A DNA stretch of 7,411 nucleotides, taken from assembly GCA_036985855.1 (NCBI GenBank), contig BTQL01000087.1:1-7411 (forward strand). Direction: 5' to 3'. Within the stretch, counting starts at the first letter, position 1. Each line of letters opens with the position of its first letter. This document shows, in pieces, positions 1-5,579 of the stretch. A program made the position numbers and the translations under genes. Under the pieces are notes generated by a model. That model made no database searches. It saw nothing but the letters and a program-made list of their open reading frames with translations, and had not been told where the DNA came from. Source of the stretch: B3-G11 sp036985855 (GTDB lineage Bacteria > Actinomycetota > Acidimicrobiia > Spongiisociales > UBA5794).

Positions 1-852
1 GGGGTGGTCGGTGAGGCCTGTGAGGGTGTCGATGTCTGTGGTGAGGTGCACAACGCCTTTGGACCGTGATTCGTGTCGTGTGCCGCTGAGGAGGTCCAGA
101 TATACGTCGGCACGAAGTTGATCCATGGTGCGAGTCTCACCACCGCGTCTGAGGGACTTGGCGATCGTGTTGATCCTCCGCGAAACGGCAGCAACACGGT
201 CGGGTGCCAGATCGAGTCCGAGGAGATTCGCGGTACCATCAACCGTCGGCTCGGCAACGATCTTGCGGTCGGTGACTGCCCGTTGATAGCGTTTCTCTGC
301 TTCATCGGTATCGGTCTCGATGCAGAGTTTCGAGATGCGAGCAGCCAACTCGCCCGTGGTCAAACCGGGAGCTGCGGCAGCGATGCGCTCAACCACACCA
401 CGTGCAGCGCCTATCGACAGATGACAGGTCCCCTTGTCGATGGTTTTGGCGCGGCGCACATCGATCTTGCCATCGGAAAGCATCTGACGGACCTGCGGGA
501 GCCTCTGGTGGAGATCCAACGCAAAGGACAGTTCGATATCGGCGGCACGACGTGTCAGGTTCAACGCGGTGCGTATCTCACCAGCAGCAGAATCGGCAGC
601 CTCGACCGGATTCGGAACGATCTCCGACAGCGCGTTTGTGACTGCGACCATGTCGGTGTAGGTATGGGCCTGATAGTGCGACGCCATGCGTTGATGGGCA
701 CGCAGCACCACCACCCGGTCATACCCGGACACCGCCTCCACATCGATCGAAGACAGGAACGCCGCCAGCGTCGGACCCGGTTTCATCTGGTCCATCCCCG
801 GCGGGACACCCTCTGAGGCGAAGGCTCTCGGGTCGAAATCTGTATCGAGCAT
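1..852 (-). CDS. DUF222/13E12-family HNH endonuclease-type protein, N-terminal part (runs off left edge)
   Basis: The minus-strand frame is open from an ATG at 852-850 to base 1 (284 codons, no stop), so the C-terminus lies outside the window. The visible part matches the DUF222 (13E12 repeat) domain of actinobacterial proteins that usually end in an HNH nuclease domain. Recognisable stretches are YDRVVVLRAHQR (residues 44-55), LPQVRQMLSDGKIDVRRAK (118-136), DGTANLLGLDLAPDRV (205-220) and RTMDQLRADVYLDLLSG (241-257). The HNH motif, if present, would be beyond the edge, so nuclease activity cannot be judged. The start is preceded by GAGG four bases upstream of the ATG; M20 and M23 are later alternatives. 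Members of this family are often present in many copies per actinobacterial genome, and the M. tuberculosis REP13E12 copies include prophage attachment sites. Its cellular role is not established. The family call is confident; the function is not. Confidence 0.88.
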   Translation of the reverse strand, partial: MLDTDFDPRAFASEGVPPGMDQMKPGPTLAAFLSSIDVEAVSGYDRVVVLRAHQRMASHYQAHTYTDMVAVTNALSEIVPNPVEAADSAAGEIRTALNLTRRAADIELSFALDLHQRLPQVRQMLSDGKIDVRRAKTIDKGTCHLSIGAARGVVERIAAAAPGLTTGELAARISKLCIETDTDEAEKRYQRAVTDRKIVAEPTVDGTANLLGLDLAPDRVAAVSRRINTIAKSLRRGGETRTMDQLRADVYLDLLSGTRHESRSKGVVHLTTDIDTLTGLTDHP

Positions 853-900
853 GTCCTCAGAATACGTGGCGGGTACGACACGAAACGGAACGCAAAAACA

Positions 901-914
901 GGAGTCAGGACCCA
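901..914. repeat. 14-bp direct repeat, copy 1
   Basis: GGAGTCAGGACCCA occurs here and again, identically and in the same orientation, at 1453-1466. The core GTC-AG-GAC is an imperfect dyad. This copy lies 48 bases upstream of the start of the minus-strand DUF222 gene and downstream of the 1036-1383 gene. No matching second arm is visible close by. It may be a genome-wide dispersed intergenic repeat, a regulator site or a chance match. Confidence 0.5.
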
Positions 915-1035
915 CACATGAGCGTGCGAATCCATGCGGTGAGGCGCCGTCGTGAACCATGCGAGGCACGATCACTGCGAGTGTGGGGATGGAGCCGGCG
1001 TTGAACTCTGCGAGGTGGCGGTTCGTGTGCGGACG

Positions 1036-1383
1036 TCAGTGTCCGGCGTCGGCAGCGTCCTTGACCGATCGCTGCGTCGTGGTCAGGCTCTCGAGCAGCG
1101 TGTGGTAAAGAGGTAAGCGGTTCGGAGCGCAGCACCCGACCTGGAGCCATCCGATCTGGGCACCCGCGTCCTCGAGGTGAGCGATCGTCGCGTCCACCGC
1201 GTCGTGATGATCACCTTCACCGACGGCATCGAGCCCGGAGCGGGCCGATGCGATGGTGTCGCCGAGCGCCTTCATACGAGGACTCCGCTCCGGTCGACAA
1301 CACCTCTCCTCGAGCTCCCGCAGTGCTGTCTCACAGTTGTCGAGGGCGTGGTAAGCGCTTTCGAGTGGGTTGGGGTGCGTCAT
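1036..1383 (-). CDS. Uncharacterised 115-residue helical protein with duplicated CCxPxRxP motif
   Basis: The frame starts at ATG 1383-1381 and ends at TGA 1038-1036. It can be extended upstream in frame, but the extension (to 1554) crosses the oxidase start region and reads like noncoding sequence, so the inner ATG is chosen. Its ribosome binding site is weak. The protein has no signal peptide or membrane segment and looks soluble and mostly alpha-helical. Two halves resemble each other: CCRPERSPRM (residues 28-37) and CCAPNRLPLY (84-93) are each preceded by a helix rich in Leu and acidic or polar residues and followed by another helix. A linker containing GDHHDA (57-62) separates the halves. 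The fifth cysteine is C17. Codon use is consistent with coding (mostly G or C at third positions). Paired cysteines and the HH pair would allow metal or redox chemistry, but that is speculation. It is transcribed divergently from the oxidase operon. I do not recognise a named family. Confidence 0.72.
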   Translation of the reverse strand: MTHPNPLESAYHALDNCETALRELEERCCRPERSPRMKALGDTIASARSGLDAVGEGDHHDAVDATIAHLEDAGAQIGWLQVGCCAPNRLPLYHTLLESLTTTQRSVKDAADAGH

Positions 1384-1450
1384 CGCGGGAAGCCTACCGC
1401 ACGTCGAACATCGGCATGACCGCTGCGGTATGCGTTGTGCGGTGAATGGT

Positions 1451-1503
1451 TTGGAGTCAGGACCCATCTTCGGGTTACACTCGTGCCACCCAGCACCTAT
1501 AGG
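1451..1503 (+). promoter_or_regulatory. Probable promoter region of the oxidase operon
   Basis: The operon has only 142 bases between its first start codon and the divergent gene, so its promoter should lie here. Two sigma70-like pairs can be drawn. One is TTGGAG (1451-1456) with TACACT (1476-1481), at a long 19-base spacing. The other is TTACAC (1475-1480) with TATAGG (1498-1503), at 17 bases. Neither is close to consensus, so the location is better supported by context than by the boxes. Confidence 0.3.
1453..1466. repeat. 14-bp direct repeat, copy 2, at the oxidase promoter
   Basis: This is an exact second copy of the element at 901-914. Here it sits about 60 bases upstream of the subunit II start and overlaps a possible -35 box (TTGGAG, 1451-1456). 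It also forms the left side of a two-step imperfect hairpin: GAGT 1454-1457 pairs with ACTC 1479-1482, and ACCC 1462-1465 pairs with GGGT 1472-1475. The position is compatible with an operator, but no regulator can be named. Confidence 0.5.
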
Positions 1504-1525
1504 AAACGTTCGTTCCGGAGGCTTC

Positions 1526-2254
1526 GTGCGTAAATCGTGGATACCAGTCGGCATTTTGTGGCTGGGTTACACCGTTCTCCTCGTTGGTCTCGCCAGGTAC
1601 GTGAACGTTCTGCCGGCCGCGTGGGCGGAGGAAGCTGTCGTGGTCGATGACGCGTTCCTGCTCCTCATGTACCTCGGCTCCCCCGTTATGGCACTGGTAC
1701 TTGCTGTGATGACCTGGGCAGTCATCGGATGGCGCTCAGACGGTGCCGATAGGGAGGATGGTCCGAACACGCACGACAACAAGGTTCTGGTCACCACGTG
1801 GCTCGTCCTCACCTCTGCCCTTGCGATCTACGTTCTCATCAATCCAGGTTTCATCGGACTCGCCGCGATTCGAGGTGAACCATCATCGGACTATGTCATC
1901 GAGATGGAAGCCGCGCAATTCTTCTGGACGGTCACCTATCCGAACGGCGCAACAGCGCTCGATGAGCTCGTGATCCCTGCCGAGAAACGTGTCCGGTACG
2001 ACATCACCAGCAAAGACGTATTGCACTCGTTCTGGATCCCCGCGTTCAGAGTGAAGATCGACGCCGTCCCAGGTCTGACGACAAACGTGTACGCGACGGC
2101 TACCGCTGAAGGAACAACCGAAGATGACATCAACCTACGGGTCCAGTGTGCAGAACTCTGCGGTGCGGGTCACGCAACAATGATGCTGCCGTTGCGTGTG
2201 GTGAGCGAGGCGGAGTGGAACCAATACGTCGACTCTCTCGGCGGAAGCGGGTAG
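1526..2254 (+). CDS. coxB: Cytochrome c oxidase subunit II (CuA subunit)
   Basis: This subunit (also called CtaC) accepts electrons from a cytochrome c or cupredoxin at its binuclear CuA centre and passes them to heme a of subunit I. The start is GTG 1526 with GGAGG at 1517-1521. Longer in-frame starts (from 1370) lack such a site and would add 52 atypical residues. The 242-residue product has three hydrophobic segments, about 6-25 (possibly a cleaved signal), 44-69 and 87-110, then an outer cupredoxin domain from about 122. All CuA ligands are present with standard spacing: H167 (VLHSFWIP), C208, E210 (main-chain carbonyl), C212, H216 and M219 in CAELCGAGHATM. QFFWTVTYP (131-139) contains the probable electron-entry tryptophan W134. 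There is no CxxCH and the chain ends after the cupredoxin fold, so it is not a caa3-type fusion with cytochrome c. It is the first gene of the operon, 24 bases before subunit I. Confidence 0.96.
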   Translation: MRKSWIPVGILWLGYTVLLVGLARYVNVLPAAWAEEAVVVDDAFLLLMYLGSPVMALVLAVMTWAVIGWRSDGADREDGPNTHDNKVLVTTWLVLTSALAIYVLINPGFIGLAAIRGEPSSDYVIEMEAAQFFWTVTYPNGATALDELVIPAEKRVRYDITSKDVLHSFWIPAFRVKIDAVPGLTTNVYATATAEGTTEDDINLRVQCAELCGAGHATMMLPLRVVSEAEWNQYVDSLGGSG

Positions 2255-2278
2255 GCGCAATATGAACGGATCAATCCG

Positions 2279-4114
2279 ATGAAATACGTCATTCGAGCCT
2301 CGGTTTTCGGCCTTGTCGGATACGCGGTCGGTGTATCACTGACGCTCGCCGTTCGCGGTGGTGACCCAACAGACGAAGTCGCGGTCGTTTTCGGTTTCAT
2401 CCTTGCCCTCATTGGCTGGTTGGCCGGCATAGGCGGTGTCGAGGCGTTCGGTCGCCAATGGATCGGAAAGACCGTCCAAGTGAGCGAGGACCGCACATGG
2501 CGTCGCTACTTCCAGTTCTCCACCGATCACAAGGTCATAGGAATCCAGTACGGCGTGACACTGCTCGCGGTCCTCCTCATCGGAGGACTCTCCGCCATGG
2601 TCATCCGCATCGAGCTGGCATCTCCGGGCATGAGCATCGTTGACCTCGAAGAGTTCAACAAACTTGTCTCGATGCACGGCATCCTGATGATCGCCGTTGC
2701 CGTCGCCGGCATCATCGGTGCTTTTGGCAACTACATGATCCCGATCCAGATCGGGGCAGCGGACATGGCGTTCCCACGCATCAACGCCCTCAGCTACTGG
2801 CTCGTGCCCCCCGTCGCGATCGGGCTGCTCAGCGCACCACTGCTTGGATCCTTCAGTGCCGGATGGACTGCCTATGCACCGCTGTCGGTGACCGGCGATT
2901 CGGGCCAGATCCTGTTCAACATGGCGATCATCAGCTTCGGGCTTTCGTCCATTCTCGGTGCGCTGAACATCATCGTGACTGTTGTCACCATGCGTGCACC
3001 GGGTATGACGTGGGGCAGGTTGCCGATCTTCACATGGGCAGGGTTCTCTACTGCGATTCTTGCGTTCAGCGTGACCCAGTTCTTTGCAGCTGCGCTCGTC
3101 CTGGTCACGATGGACCGGGTGGCGGGTACCGACTTCTTCGGCCCCGACGTGGGCACCGGTCTCCTCTACGAGCACATCTTCTGGTTCTACTCGCACCCGG
3201 CCGTCTACATCATGGTGCTCCCTGGTTTCGGCGTGATCCTTGAGCTTGTGACGACATTCGCTCGAAAACCGCTGTTCGCCTACAAGGCGACCGTCGGTGC
3301 ATTGCTCACGATTGTTGGTTTCTCTGTCGTCGTGTGGGCACACCACATGTTCACCTCAGGCATGAGCGACTTCCTCCACGCCCCGTTCATGATCCTCACA
3401 GAGGCGATCTCCATTCCCACCGGAGTGATCTTCTTATCGATCATCGGAACGTTGTGGCAGGGGAAGCTGTGGTTCCGAACGCCGCTCGTGCTCGCGTTCG
3501 GATGGCTGTTCAACTTCCTGATCGGTGGTATCACGGGCATCTTCCTTGCGGACGTTGCGACCGACATTCACCTTCACGACACGTACTTTGTTGTCGCACA
3601 CTTCCACTACACGATCGTCGGCGGTGCCATCTTCGCGTTGCTCGCTGCCTTCTTCTATTGGTTCCCGAAGTTCACCGGACGGATGTACAACGACACGTTG
3701 GGGAAGATCTTCGCCGTTTGGGTCACGGTTGCATTCAACTTCACGTTCATTCCACTGTTCTGGGTGGGAATCAATGGGATGAACCGGAGGGTCGGTGACT
3801 ATCCACAGGCATACGAGTCCGCGAACAAATTCGCGTCCATCTCCGCCCTGATTCTCGGCGCCAGCTTCCTGTTGTTCGTGGGGAACATCGTCTGGTCCGC
3901 TTTCAAAGGTCCCATCGCCGGATCGAACCCATGGAACGCTCGGACGCTGGAATGGCAGGTGTCTTCCCCCCCAACACACCACAACTTCCTCTCGCAGCCG
4001 GTGATCGTCGGACACCCCTATGACTATGGGGCTGAAGATTCTCCCTATGTCATCTTCCCCGACGCCGCTGCGTCTACCGAACCGGATGCATCCGACGAGG
4101 AGGTGCTCGTATGA
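2279..4114 (+). CDS. coxA: Cytochrome c oxidase subunit I, A2-like, lacking the K-channel lysine
   Basis: This catalytic subunit (also CtaD) reduces oxygen to water at heme a3-CuB in the cytoplasmic membrane and should pump protons. Heme a ligands are H133 and H443, and the heme a3 ligand is H441 (VVAHFHY). CuB ligands are H306, H355 and H356, with the cross-link tyrosine Y310 in HPAVY. The D-channel entry residues N151, D162 and N169 are present. FWFYSHPAVY has Y304-S305 instead of the glutamate of A1 enzymes, the mark of type A2. In PTGVIFLSIIGTLW (380-393) the K-channel lysine is I384 (codon ATC, 3428-3430). H433-D434 and R503-R504 fit the metal site and heme propionate positions. The chain is 611 residues, with about 75 residues and two hydrophobic segments (7-25, 34-55) before the canonical WRRYFQFSTDHKVIG. 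The start is the only ATG after an in-frame stop at 2252; its Shine-Dalgarno is weak. The tail (NPWNARTLEW, PYDYG) is typical. The stop overlaps the next start by ATGA. Confidence 0.97.
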   Translation: MKYVIRASVFGLVGYAVGVSLTLAVRGGDPTDEVAVVFGFILALIGWLAGIGGVEAFGRQWIGKTVQVSEDRTWRRYFQFSTDHKVIGIQYGVTLLAVLLIGGLSAMVIRIELASPGMSIVDLEEFNKLVSMHGILMIAVAVAGIIGAFGNYMIPIQIGAADMAFPRINALSYWLVPPVAIGLLSAPLLGSFSAGWTAYAPLSVTGDSGQILFNMAIISFGLSSILGALNIIVTVVTMRAPGMTWGRLPIFTWAGFSTAILAFSVTQFFAAALVLVTMDRVAGTDFFGPDVGTGLLYEHIFWFYSHPAVYIMVLPGFGVILELVTTFARKPLFAYKATVGALLTIVGFSVVVWAHHMFTSGMSDFLHAPFMILTEAISIPTGVIFLSIIGTLWQGKLWFRTPLVLAFGWLFNFLIGGITGIFLADVATDIHLHDTYFVVAHFHYTIVGGAIFALLAAFFYWFPKFTGRMYNDTLGKIFAVWVTVAFNFTFIPLFWVGINGMNRRVGDYPQAYESANKFASISALILGASFLLFVGNIVWSAFKGPIAGSNPWNARTLEWQVSSPPTHHNFLSQPVIVGHPYDYGAEDSPYVIFPDAAASTEPDASDEEVLV

Positions 4115-4338
4115 CGACTGATCAGGTTGCCATCGATCGAGATGCGTTGGCCAGGGTGTCACGTAAGGGACTGGTCGCTGCGGCGCTGCTTGCGGTTCTC
4201 ACCGTCGTCGAGTTTCTCGTGGCGATCAACCTCGACAATCCACTCTTCGCTCTGATCCCCTTTGTGATCCTCAAGGGCTGGATCATCCTCGACACGTTCA
4301 TGCATGTCCGAGCTGTATTCGGGGAGGGAGATCACTGA
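4111..4338 (+). CDS. Short cytochrome c oxidase subunit IV-family membrane protein
   Basis: This 75-residue protein starts at ATG 4111 with a strong GAGGAGG (4096-4102) inside the end of subunit I, overlapping its stop by four bases. It has two predicted membrane helices, about 20-39 and 45-64, the second containing ILKGWIILDTFMHVR (53-67). Two or three helices and a lysine followed by an FMH-like motif are typical of the prokaryotic subunit IV family (CtaF/CyoD-like). That family packs against subunits I and III and is thought to help assembly or stability rather than catalysis. At 75 residues it is shorter than the roughly 100 usual for the family. Position between subunits I and III is the commonest one for this gene. 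Identification rests on size, topology, motif and context. Confidence 0.8.
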   Translation: MTTDQVAIDRDALARVSRKGLVAAALLAVLTVVEFLVAINLDNPLFALIPFVILKGWIILDTFMHVRAVFGEGDH

Positions 4339-4910
4339 TGACCACAGAGACCGTGCACACCGAATACCACCAGGACATGTCGTTCCAGCCGAGAGCGAAC
4401 CGCATCGGCATGTGGCTCTTCATCATTTCAGAGACGTTCTTGTTCGGCGCCTTCCTTGCGGCGAGGTACTTCACGACGGGCACATACCGACCAGCGGAAC
4501 TGAACCAGAACCTCGCGCTTCTGCTCACGATCGTGCTCCTGTTCTCGTCGGTGAGCGCGTACCTCGCTGAGACCTCGATCAGGTTCAATCACAGACGAAA
4601 CTTCATCATCTACACAGTTGTGACGATGGTGATGGGGCTCCTGTTTCTCGGTGGAGTGGCGATCGAACTCAGCGAAGCGATCGACGCCTACCCACCCGGC
4701 ACTCCGTATGGCTCCTCGTACTTCATGCTCATCGGGTTACATGCATTTCACGTCGTGACAGGTCTGACCGCTCTGGGAATCGTTCTGTTTCTCGGTATCA
4801 AGGGCCACTTCGGATCCGATGACTATTGGGGCGTCGAAGGCGTCGTCAAGTACTGGCACTTCGTCGACCTTGCCTGGGTGGTCATCTACCCGACGCTGTA
4901 TCTGTTCTAG
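4338..4910 (+). CDS. coxC: Cytochrome c oxidase subunit III (five-helix form)
   Basis: This 190-residue protein (also CtaE) matches subunit III of heme-copper oxidases, a membrane subunit that stabilises the catalytic core and helps proton uptake into the D-channel of subunit I. Five hydrophobic helices are visible, about 23-45, 58-76, 89-110, 127-151 and 171-190. The first two helices of the seven-helix form are absent, as in many bacterial short versions. Family marks are FIISETFLFGAF (28-39) with the conserved glutamate E32 (position of the DCCD-reactive residue of the mitochondrial protein), GLHAFHVVTGL (133-143) and KYWHFVDLAWVVIYP (171-185). The start ATG 4338 overlaps the previous stop by one base (TGATG) and is preceded by GGAGGG (4323-4328). 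The stop TAG shares its last base with the GTG start of the next gene, indicating translational coupling. Confidence 0.95.
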   Translation: MTTETVHTEYHQDMSFQPRANRIGMWLFIISETFLFGAFLAARYFTTGTYRPAELNQNLALLLTIVLLFSSVSAYLAETSIRFNHRRNFIIYTVVTMVMGLLFLGGVAIELSEAIDAYPPGTPYGSSYFMLIGLHAFHVVTGLTALGIVLFLGIKGHFGSDDYWGVEGVVKYWHFVDLAWVVIYPTLYLF

Positions 4911-5491
4911 TGTCCGGCCCCGATAAGGACAGCAGAACCCACAGCAAGCGTCCGAAGTGGGTCGAACTGCTAATCGTGATCACCGGCACCACTCTTGTCC
5001 TGCTCGTGCTGTCCTCGGTTGCTCTGCTGATCTACACGGAAGGATCCCGCGACCCGACTGTTCAGGTGATCGACATACCCCCAGGTACGGGTGAACTCAT
5101 CGAGCAGGGGGAGAATCCGCTCGAGATCCGTTCGACCTTGTTCTTTTACGCCGATGACACACTGGTGCTCAACAATCGAGATGATGTAGCCCATACGCTT
5201 GGCAGTTGGTTCGTCCAGCCGAACACCGAAACGCAATTCGATCTACAGCCCGCATCCGGCGGGTACTTCAGCAGCAGTCTGCTTCCTTCCGGTAGGATCA
5301 CGCTTGATATCCAACCGAGGGACTTCGACTTCTCGATCATCGTGTTCCCCGTTTTGATCTTTGGGTTCGCCATAGGGTTCGTCCTTTGGATCGGCCTCAA
5401 CGTGATGCGATCCCTGGACAGGGAACCCGATGTGAGCATGTACCTCGATAAAGAGGACGGGAATCCGGAGTCGGTAGACCGTAGAGGGTAG
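4910..5491 (+). CDS. Two-helix membrane protein with cupredoxin-like domain, terminal gene of the oxidase operon
   Basis: The best start is GTG 4910, overlapping the subunit III stop by one base (TAGTG). The frame continues up to ATG 4826, but that would add an Arg-rich stretch out of frame within subunit III. The 193-residue product has a membrane helix at about 18-42, an outer domain of about 100 residues, a second helix at about 141-165 and a charged cytoplasmic tail. The outer domain has the beta-strand pattern and a DDVAHTLGSWFV segment (91-102) that recall cupredoxins and the CuA domain. However, there is no cysteine anywhere and only H95 could be a copper ligand, so a blue copper or CuA site is not possible as drawn. 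Its place in the operon suggests an accessory oxidase subunit or assembly factor. That role is inference; I know no named family for it. Confidence 0.78.
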   Translation: MSGPDKDSRTHSKRPKWVELLIVITGTTLVLLVLSSVALLIYTEGSRDPTVQVIDIPPGTGELIEQGENPLEIRSTLFFYADDTLVLNNRDDVAHTLGSWFVQPNTETQFDLQPASGGYFSSSLLPSGRITLDIQPRDFDFSIIVFPVLIFGFAIGFVLWIGLNVMRSLDREPDVSMYLDKEDGNPESVDRRG

Positions 5492-5579
5492 AATGGCCCG
5501 CAACTTCGATCTCGTGTCCGTGGTCGGAATTGAACGACCCCTTCTGCGTTGTACACGACGAGCCCGAGGAAGGATCTCC

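Noticed and set aside
73..816. Plus-strand open frame of 247 codons opposite the DUF222 gene
   Set aside because: The minus strand encodes a recognisable DUF222 domain over the same bases; the plus-strand product shows no family motif.
1370..1525. Extended N-terminus for subunit II from ATG 1370
   Set aside because: It would run through the promoter region and overlap the start of the divergent gene, has no ribosome binding site, and adds residues unlike any subunit II; GTG 1526 has GGAGG at the right place.
2336..3346. Long minus-strand open frame of 336 codons inside subunit I
   Set aside because: It lies wholly antisense to a clearly conserved membrane protein, and its product is an implausible Asp/His/Arg/Glu-rich chain with no recognisable motif.
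3434..4162. Minus-strand open frame of 242 codons across the end of subunit I
   Set aside because: It is a shadow of subunit I and the subunit IV-like gene, highly charged and without motifs.
5522..5539. Possible terminator hairpin after the oxidase operon
   Set aside because: The stem is only five base pairs and is not followed by a T-run.
5518..5575. Stretch resembling a minus-strand tRNA (GGAATTGAAC followed by a CCTTCTGC region)
   Set aside because: The only good stem (GGTCG/CGACC) has an eight-base loop, and no acceptor, D-arm or anticodon stem can be drawn.
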